The position numbers were made by a program, and so were the translations under genes. DNA of 5,290 nt, from NCBI GenBank assembly GCA_021774955.1, contig JAJFIN010000181.1:1-5290 (forward strand), in the 5' to 3' direction. Below the pieces are notes generated by a model. The model was given only the letters and a program-made list of their open reading frames with translations. It did no database searches and was not told where the DNA came from. The stretch comes from Alphaproteobacteria bacterium (GTDB taxonomy: Bacteria > Pseudomonadota > Alphaproteobacteria > M2410). Position 1 is the stretch's first letter. Every line of letters starts with the position of its first letter. Below are positions 1 to 3,966 of the stretch, piece after piece.

Positions 1-111
1 AACCTCCACCTCGGTGATGGCCGCGTCTTAAGCCACGGCGACAAAGCCAGCCTCGACCCCGCCTTTGCCGATTTCCTGTGCCAGCGCGGCTTGGTTTTGA
101 AGGCTGTTTAA
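1..111 (+). CDS. Small basic capsid-adjacent protein, 3' end (copy 1)
   Basis: This is the last 36 codons plus TAA of a gene that begins before the window. It reads NLHLGDGRVLSHGDKA at the start and ends in LVLKAV. It is a second copy of the C-terminal domain of the intact gene at 2798-3025. The first 47 nt are identical to 2915-2961, the middle is diverged, and the last codons (LKAV and stop) match again. The two copies have the same length without indels, so this one is probably functional. In copy 2 the gene lies just downstream of a capsid protein fragment, so the hidden sequence to the left probably holds a capsid gene (inference). The biochemical role is unknown; a minor head protein is a reasonable guess from context only. 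Confidence 0.75.
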   Translation, partial: NLHLGDGRVLSHGDKASLDPAFADFLCQRGLVLKAV

Positions 112-128
112 CGAAAATCCCCATACAC

Positions 129-134
129 AAAGGA
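129..134 (+). promoter_or_regulatory. Ribosome-binding site for leader gene 1
   Basis: AAAGGA lies 8 nt before the ATG at 143. The same hexamer stands 7-9 nt before the other two leader genes, which supports the choice of all three starts. Confidence 0.7.
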
Positions 135-142
135 CCAACCAC

Positions 143-871
143 ATGGATTATGTCCACAGCACCCGGAGTAATCGCCGGAGGAAAAACAGCAAACCAAAAC
201 AGTCTCGCTATCCGGTTGGCTTCACACCCGACGCGGAAGAACCAAGTTCGACTACAGAGGCAGCGGCGCGGATCTATGCGTCGTTTGAAAATGAGACACC
301 CGTTGATCTCAATGGGCTACCCGCGAAACAGCTTGAACCGAGAGGAGAGGTTATTAGGAGATATGAGCAGTCATTGGAAAATCAGCCTGAAGATAATACG
401 GAAGAAACGGCACACAGGATACAAATTCCCATCAAAAAGCTTTACGGTAAAGCACTTGCGCTCAAGCGTTTACTCGAGATACTTGATCTTCCAACTAAAA
501 ATGTCGATGAGCTAATTCGTGTGCTGGATGAAATTGGTTATCCAGAAGATCCACTCCGATCAAACAATGACCAGCCTTGGTCAGAACGTTATCCTGGGGA
601 TTTCACAAATTATCACAGGAATCCGAAAGGGATACCTAGTGAAAAACTCAGGGAATACACCAATTATTGCAGAGCAGCGAAAATTGCGCACAATCTGACT
701 TGGCCAATATGGATCATGTTGTTGAGAGCGCAGAAAAAGTTGGGAAAGAAAATTTCTGCAAACCAAGCTCGACTATATGCAACAGCGATTGCTGCTTGCA
801 CAGCGATATTGGCGATAAGCGCAGGTGCTCGTACGTGGTATTGTTCTTATGTAGGAGAAGACCCGAACTAA
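143..871 (+). CDS. Leader-domain protein 1, unknown C-terminal payload
   Basis: A 242-residue protein. Residues 1-60 are the shared leader: a short basic N-terminus (NRRRKNSK) and then the core from RYPVGFTPD to ETPVDLNGLP. After residue 60 the sequence is unrelated to the other two leader proteins. Residues 63-92 are charged and linker-like. Residues 93-130 look helical (KKLYGKALALKRLLEILDL). Residues 145-165 are rich in aromatics and proline, and residues 184-228 carry two hydrophobic stretches (around WPIWIMLL and ATAIAACTAILAISAGA) separated by a lysine-rich segment. I do not recognise the payload. The hydrophobic tail could be membrane-active, or could be a buried helical bundle. The start is supported by AAAGGA 8 nt upstream and by alignment with the other leaders. 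The gene starts 31 nt after the small basic protein gene and is probably cotranscribed with it. No catalytic motif is visible. Confidence 0.8.
   Translation: MDYVHSTRSNRRRKNSKPKQSRYPVGFTPDAEEPSSTTEAAARIYASFENETPVDLNGLPAKQLEPRGEVIRRYEQSLENQPEDNTEETAHRIQIPIKKLYGKALALKRLLEILDLPTKNVDELIRVLDEIGYPEDPLRSNNDQPWSERYPGDFTNYHRNPKGIPSEKLREYTNYCRAAKIAHNLTWPIWIMLLRAQKKLGKKISANQARLYATAIAACTAILAISAGARTWYCSYVGEDPN
206..322 (+). repeat. Leader core repeat, copy 1
   Basis: Encodes 39 residues aligned without gaps to 3119-3235 and 4048-4164. Thirty-three residues are the same in all three copies; the variable positions are mostly conservative (V/L/A, Y/F/Y, F/L/I, N/D/D). It marks the end of the constant region, since similarity stops at LNGLP. 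Confidence 0.92.
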
Positions 872-872
872 T

Positions 873-938
873 ATGGGAGACGTTACGAGTAAACCATTGA
901 CGGAACTAGATCGCTCCAAAATAGGGCAGTTTAGTTGA
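873..938 (+). CDS. Possible 21-residue ORF after leader gene 1
   Basis: An ATG 1 nt after the stop of the leader gene opens a short frame, MGDVTSKPLTELDRSKIGQF plus S and TGA. A GGAG lies at 854-857, rather far (15 nt) upstream. Tight placement behind a putative effector is where an immunity gene would be expected, so this could be the truncated start of one, but a frame this short is also common by chance. Confidence 0.2.
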   Translation: MGDVTSKPLTELDRSKIGQFS

Positions 939-1134
939 ATATCCCGCATTAAACTACAAATATATATTGATAAATCTCAATAAGAACGCAAGCAACAACA
1001 GCAAGTGCTACTTGAATTCCATGTGTCGTGAAAACGATTTATGGATCAGTCCAAACGCCTTTTCACTACGTCTCGGAATATTGGAATCGAACAACCATGC
1101 TGCTTGGTATTTGTTCGGCCGTAATGTTTCCTAG
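925..1134 (+). pseudogene. Possible degraded coding remnant in a gene-poor stretch
   Basis: The interval from about 939 to 1260 holds no convincing gene. One frame is open from 925 to the TAG at 1132, with an ATG at 1021 giving a 37-residue product (MCRENDLWISPNAF near its start). After that stop the same frame continues readably (WEVANEHGLGEYVVAMMSCL) to a TAG just before 1261. The composition resembles protein more than random sequence, which suggests a decayed gene, but I recognise no family and see no ribosome-binding site. The rest of the interval is AT-rich with no tRNA, CRISPR or insertion-sequence signature. Confidence 0.25.
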
Positions 1135-1260
1135 TGGGAAGTTGCAAATGAACATGGTTTGGGAGAATATGTTGTGGCAATGATGAGCTGTTTGCGCCTT
1201 TTGGGCGCGCGCGCCAGGTCGATGGTTGTAAAGAAACAGAGTGTTTGTTAGATTGACTAT

Positions 1261-2019
1261 ATGACTGAATTAACAGAACTTTCTAAGTCAACAAAGTGGA
1301 GTCGCAAGAAGAAGTATCTTCTGTTGTCACTCATGCTGGTGGCATTTACAGCAATCAGCGCCATAATATCCACAAATCCGTCATCTCTTACTTTTTGGAT
1401 TAGTCTTGGTACAGTCAATATTGCGATAGCTGCACCTGTGTTGATCCATGATATTGTTCACGGAATAATTTCCAGGTTTGGTTTTATTGAAGAACACCTA
1501 AGTGCAAATAGCAAAAATTTAAGGGGCACTGACTACAGAGACCGCCGTTCAAGTATAGGGGCTTTTGTATTTTATGGACACTACGTAATATTTTTGTCGC
1601 CTCATTCGGAGATATTACTGGTGCAAAACTCAGCCGATGGCCTGCTGACTTTCCTACTTAGTCTGGGGGCTGTGGTTTGCAGAATTATTTTGTCGGGATT
1701 GTTTGCGGTGTTGTTCTTATGGGCTTTTGAGTGGATTCTTGATACGGTCGAACTTGCGGATAAAGAACAGCGCGTCTATACAATAGTTACTCTAGGCAAG
1801 AGGGTTGCTGCTGCGTCCATAATCGCAGTATCAATGGGACTAATTATCGTTTATTACAATTTACTTTTTATGTGGGTGCCGTTTGGTGAGGTTGCGCTGG
1901 GACAAGTTAGTCACGATCCTTATCTTGTCATTACACTTTATGCCTTCTCAGTGATTTGGTTTGGAACGGTTGTATTTATGTGCGCTCGTCATGCCCGACA
2001 ATCAAAACGCATTTCCTGA
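1261..2019 (+). CDS. Multi-pass membrane protein, unknown function
   Basis: A 252-residue protein with a basic N-terminus (KWSRKKK) followed by hydrophobic segments at about residues 19-37, 43-62, 127-159 (long enough for one or two spans), 182-204 and 220-241. A polar region at about 73-98 (EEHLSANSKNLRG, DYRDRRSS) is probably a loop. The tail is short and basic (RHARQSKR). It is most likely an inner-membrane protein with five or six spans. No transporter, enzyme or sensor signature is recognised. No clear ribosome-binding site precedes the ATG, so the start is moderately uncertain. It lies 389 nt after leader gene 1 and is AT-rich compared with the capsid pieces, which fits an accessory gene. 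It could be an immunity protein for leader protein 1, or a passenger brought in with the cassette; neither is proven. Confidence 0.7.
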   Translation: MTELTELSKSTKWSRKKKYLLLSLMLVAFTAISAIISTNPSSLTFWISLGTVNIAIAAPVLIHDIVHGIISRFGFIEEHLSANSKNLRGTDYRDRRSSIGAFVFYGHYVIFLSPHSEILLVQNSADGLLTFLLSLGAVVCRIILSGLFAVLFLWAFEWILDTVELADKEQRVYTIVTLGKRVAAASIIAVSMGLIIVYYNLLFMWVPFGEVALGQVSHDPYLVITLYAFSVIWFGTVVFMCARHARQSKRIS

Positions 2020-2111
2020 ATATGACAGCTGACTTAGGCTACCGAAGTGACCTATTGATGATTCCGCCGCTGATCGCTAAACAAACCACAATAAGTTGTT
2101 AGACAAAGGTC

Positions 2112-2134
2112 TCGGTTGATCCGCGCGCAACCGA
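2112..2134 (+). other. Hairpin in the junction after the membrane gene
   Basis: A perfect 7-bp inverted repeat, TCGGTTG at 2112-2118 and CAACCGA at 2128-2134, with a 9-nt loop. It lies about 90 nt after the stop of the membrane gene. The downstream sequence is AT-rich but lacks a T-run, so it is not a canonical terminator. Confidence 0.35.
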
Positions 2135-2173
2135 TAAATACATTACTTTACAGCACCTCCAATCTTAAGAATA

Positions 2174-2190
2174 TTCCGAACCTCTCGGAA
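2174..2190 (+). other. Hairpin just before the capsid fragment
   Basis: A perfect 6-bp inverted repeat, TTCCGA at 2174-2179 and TCGGAA at 2185-2190, around a 5-nt loop. It lies about 20 nt before recognisable capsid sequence begins, so it sits close to the recombination boundary. There is no T-run after it. Confidence 0.3.
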
Positions 2191-2212
2191 GGATTCAATT
2201 TCCACGGTTTTC

Positions 2213-2668
2213 CCCAATGGTTATGGCATAACAACAACCGATGCGACCGACGGCACCCAGCGTGCTTTCACCGAGACCTTGTTAAAAACGGTGATCCAGT
2301 CTGCCTATACCAGCGGGACCAACCCCAAGGTTTTGATGGTCGGACCGTTTAACAAGGGTGTTGTCTCTGGTTTCACCGGTCGGTCATCGGCGCGTCAAAA
2401 CATTGGTGCCGATAAGATCCAAGCAGCGGCTCATCTTTATGCCTCTGACTTTGGCGATATCAAGGTTGTGCCAAATCGCTTCCAACGTGAACGCACAGCT
2501 TTTGTTCTTGACCCAGAATATGTTTCGGTCGCCTATCTGCGCCGTATTCATAAAAAGGATCTGGCCACCATCGGTGATGCCGAGCGTTGTTTCCTTCAAG
2601 CAGAATATACCCTCTGCATGAAGAACGAGAAAGCGCATGGCGTCATTGCTGATCTGTTGACTGCATAG
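2213..2668 (+). pseudogene. Major capsid protein (DUF5309/SU10-like), C-terminal fragment
   Basis: About 151 codons read as the C-terminal half of a DUF5309-type major capsid protein. Family-typical stretches in order are TDGTQRAFTE, LMVGPFNKGVVSGFTG, ASDFGDIKVVPNRFQRERTA, FVLDPEYVSVAYLR and EYTLCMKNEKAHGVIADLLTA (shown here only in part). Such proteins are usually about 300 residues or more (recalled from the family), so the N-terminal half is missing. The frame is open upstream only to a stop at 2135-2137 and has no ATG; the first possible start is TTG at 2279, inside the conserved region. The fragment has no internal stop or frameshift, which suggests recent truncation or a retained role as homologous DNA. 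An intact parental copy is expected to the left of the window. If translated, it would lack much of the capsid fold and is unlikely to assemble normally. Confidence 0.85.
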
Positions 2669-2681
2669 TCCGCTGAGCTAA

Positions 2682-2722
2682 AGCCGGTTCCTGGGAACGC
2701 GTTAGCGTTCTCAGGGCTGGCT
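2682..2722 (+). terminator. Long hairpin after the capsid gene, possible terminator
   Basis: An 18-bp imperfect stem runs from 2682-2700 to 2705-2722 with a GTTA loop. The inner nine pairs (TGGGAACGC against GCGTTCTCA) contain one G-T wobble; the outer nine (from AGCC/GGCT) contain three wobbles, and one C at 2691 is bulged. It starts 13 nt after the capsid stop codon. Only a weak, delayed T-rich stretch (2730-2739) follows, so it may be a partial terminator, an mRNA 3'-end stabiliser or a processing site that sets capsid expression above that of downstream genes. Confidence 0.55.
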
Positions 2723-2797
2723 CCCCACATTTCAATTTTGTCCGTCATGGTGGTCTCGAACCATCTATGACTTCCTCAAAAATGGAACCCAACCCCC

Positions 2798-3025
2798 ATG
2801 CCCACATCCAAAACAACAAAACCGAAAGGCGCCAGCCCAAAGCGCGCCGCCCCCAAACCCCGTGCCAAAAAAACCACCAAACCAAAACCCATCAATGTCA
2901 CTTGCTGTGTGCGTAACCTCCACCTCGGTGATGGCCGCGTCTTAAGCCACGGCGACAAAGCAATCGTCGATCCAGACCTCGCCGCCCTTCTCAGCCAACA
3001 CGGCCAAGTCTTGAAGGCTGTTTAA
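2798..3025 (+). CDS. Small basic capsid-adjacent protein (copy 2, intact)
   Basis: A 75-residue protein. Residues 1-32 are a low-complexity tail rich in lysine, proline, alanine and threonine (KTTKPKGASPKRAAPKPRAKK is typical in kind). Residues 33-75 form a small domain, VTCCVRNLHLGDGRVLSHGD to LLSQHGQVLKAV, whose glycine and hydrophobic pattern resembles short domains found in phage head regions. The basic tail could bind DNA or an acidic protein surface (inference). The gene follows the capsid fragment by 129 nt and precedes leader gene 2 by 30 nt. The ribosome-binding site is weak (GGAA at 2784-2787). The last 111 nt are a repeat of 1-111. The function is unknown; a minor head or head-completion protein is the likeliest reading from position. 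Confidence 0.75.
   Translation: MPTSKTTKPKGASPKRAAPKPRAKKTTKPKPINVTCCVRNLHLGDGRVLSHGDKAIVDPDLAALLSQHGQVLKAV
2915..3025 (+). repeat. Direct repeat of 1-111 in the small basic protein gene
   Basis: The first 47 nt (2915-2961) are identical to 1-47. The next 46 nt or so are clearly diverged, and the end (TTGAAGGCTGTTTAACGAA) matches again and runs a few bases past the stop. The patchy pattern suggests recombination or gene conversion between cassettes rather than even divergence. Confidence 0.92.
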
Positions 3026-3042
3026 CGAACTTTCCAAATTTA

Positions 3043-3048
3043 AAAGGA
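3043..3048 (+). promoter_or_regulatory. Ribosome-binding site for leader gene 2
   Basis: AAAGGA lies 7 nt before the ATG at 3056, matching the placement for the other leader genes. Confidence 0.7.
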
Positions 3049-3055
3049 ATGACCC

Positions 3056-3907
3056 ATGGATTATTCATATGGTACGCGGAATAAAATCCGAAAGAAAAAC
3101 GGTAAACCCGACCTGCGCCGTTACCCGCTCGGCTTTACACCAGATGTTGAAGAACCAAGCGCAACGACTGAAGCCGCCGCTAGGATCTTCGCATCCCTAG
3201 AAGATGAAACACCTGTTGACTTGAACGGGCTCCCACTAACTGCGCGTGGTGGTGGAAGTAACGGTGGACGAATCCCATCGCGACAAAGCTCTATTGCTCG
3301 GGGTTTTATGGCGTCGAATTTTCTTGATGGAGAAAACGAGGAACCAGGCAGCGAACCGCAATATGAAAGCGATCTTGAACCGGATGAAGCAATCGACGAA
3401 GCACCCAGTTCCAATGCAGGTTTTCAACCCTATCCAGATGAATACGGAAAAGCGGGAATGGACCTAGCCGAAAACGCTATGGCGGATCGAATTAGCATAG
3501 CGCGGGAGGTTCAGACGCAAGCGAAGCGAAATGGCGTTGTGGTACTTGTGGCAAGAGATGAAAGAATTCCGGACGGTAGTACAACGCACTATCCCGAAGA
3601 GGTCATTGTGGAAGTGGGAACATACAGCGCGGAAGTGATTTACCCAGCCACCAACGAAACAAAGGTGATTAATATTCCAGAGGATGAAACACTGGAACAT
3701 GAACTGTTCCATGCTTTGGGGGAAATCACCGGAGATGTGCCATCCGGCACGGCAAAGGTCGAAGCCAGCGGGGTCATCATTAATGCTGATCAGGCAAGAT
3801 CAATTAACCGAACGAATGAATACCGAAAGGCTAAAGGACGCCCGTACCTGAGAACCGGCGCCGATGAAATTGATGCCGTGCTGCCAGAAGAACAATTAGA
3901 AGAATAG
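3056..3907 (+). CDS. Leader-domain protein 2 with M91/NleD-like metallopeptidase
   Basis: A 283-residue protein. Residues 1-60 are the shared leader. Residues 61-125 are a glycine-rich then acidic linker (ARGGGSNGG, ESDLEPDEAIDEAP). Residues 126-283 look like a compact enzyme domain: strands VVVLVA and EEVIVEVG, then HELFH at 215-219, a zinc-binding HExxH motif with E216 as the expected catalytic base. E236 in KVEASG is a candidate third ligand. A later RTNEYRKAKGRPYLRT segment (251-266) resembles the NENxxR...GxPxR segment I associate with the M91 family (NleD-type effectors). NleD cleaves host MAP kinases; the substrate here is unknown. There is no signal peptide and no membrane segment. 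The next gene starts 59 nt later, leaving no room for an immunity gene. Zincin assignment is fairly sure; the exact family is tentative. Confidence 0.82.
   Translation: MDYSYGTRNKIRKKNGKPDLRRYPLGFTPDVEEPSATTEAAARIFASLEDETPVDLNGLPLTARGGGSNGGRIPSRQSSIARGFMASNFLDGENEEPGSEPQYESDLEPDEAIDEAPSSNAGFQPYPDEYGKAGMDLAENAMADRISIAREVQTQAKRNGVVVLVARDERIPDGSTTHYPEEVIVEVGTYSAEVIYPATNETKVINIPEDETLEHELFHALGEITGDVPSGTAKVEASGVIINADQARSINRTNEYRKAKGRPYLRTGADEIDAVLPEEQLEE
3119..3235 (+). repeat. Leader core repeat, copy 2
   Basis: Aligned without gaps to 206-322. Of 33 residues identical between these two copies, 22 are encoded by different codons, so the match is held at the protein level. Confidence 0.92.
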
Positions 3908-3951
3908 CACAACTCACCATTACCCAAATCCATCACCTCACAAACCTCTCG

Positions 3952-3957
3952 AAAGGA
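3952..3957 (+). promoter_or_regulatory. Ribosome-binding site for leader gene 3
   Basis: AAAGGA lies 9 nt before the ATG at 3967. Together with the N-terminal alignment it fixes the start of this gene. Confidence 0.7.
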
Positions 3958-3966
3958 CCCATCCCC

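Noticed and set aside
78..515. A 145-codon + strand frame overlapping leader gene 1.
   Set aside because: The other frame carries the conserved leader and a good ribosome-binding site; this product has no recognisable pattern.
1204..1215. A 12-nt perfect palindrome GGCGCGCGCGCC, with a GCGCC-TTTTG-GGCGC hairpin overlapping it (1194-1208).
   Set aside because: It is a simple CG alternation, with no T-run to make it a terminator and no neighbouring repeats to make it an operator or origin.
1226..1253. A possible promoter for the membrane gene (TTGTAA with TTAGAT 16 nt later).
   Set aside because: The -10 match is only three of six bases, which is within chance in AT-rich sequence.
2116..2352. 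A 78-codon open frame from TTG overlapping the capsid fragment.
   Set aside because: It overlaps the frame with clear capsid similarity, has no family resemblance and no ribosome-binding site; it is a shadow frame.
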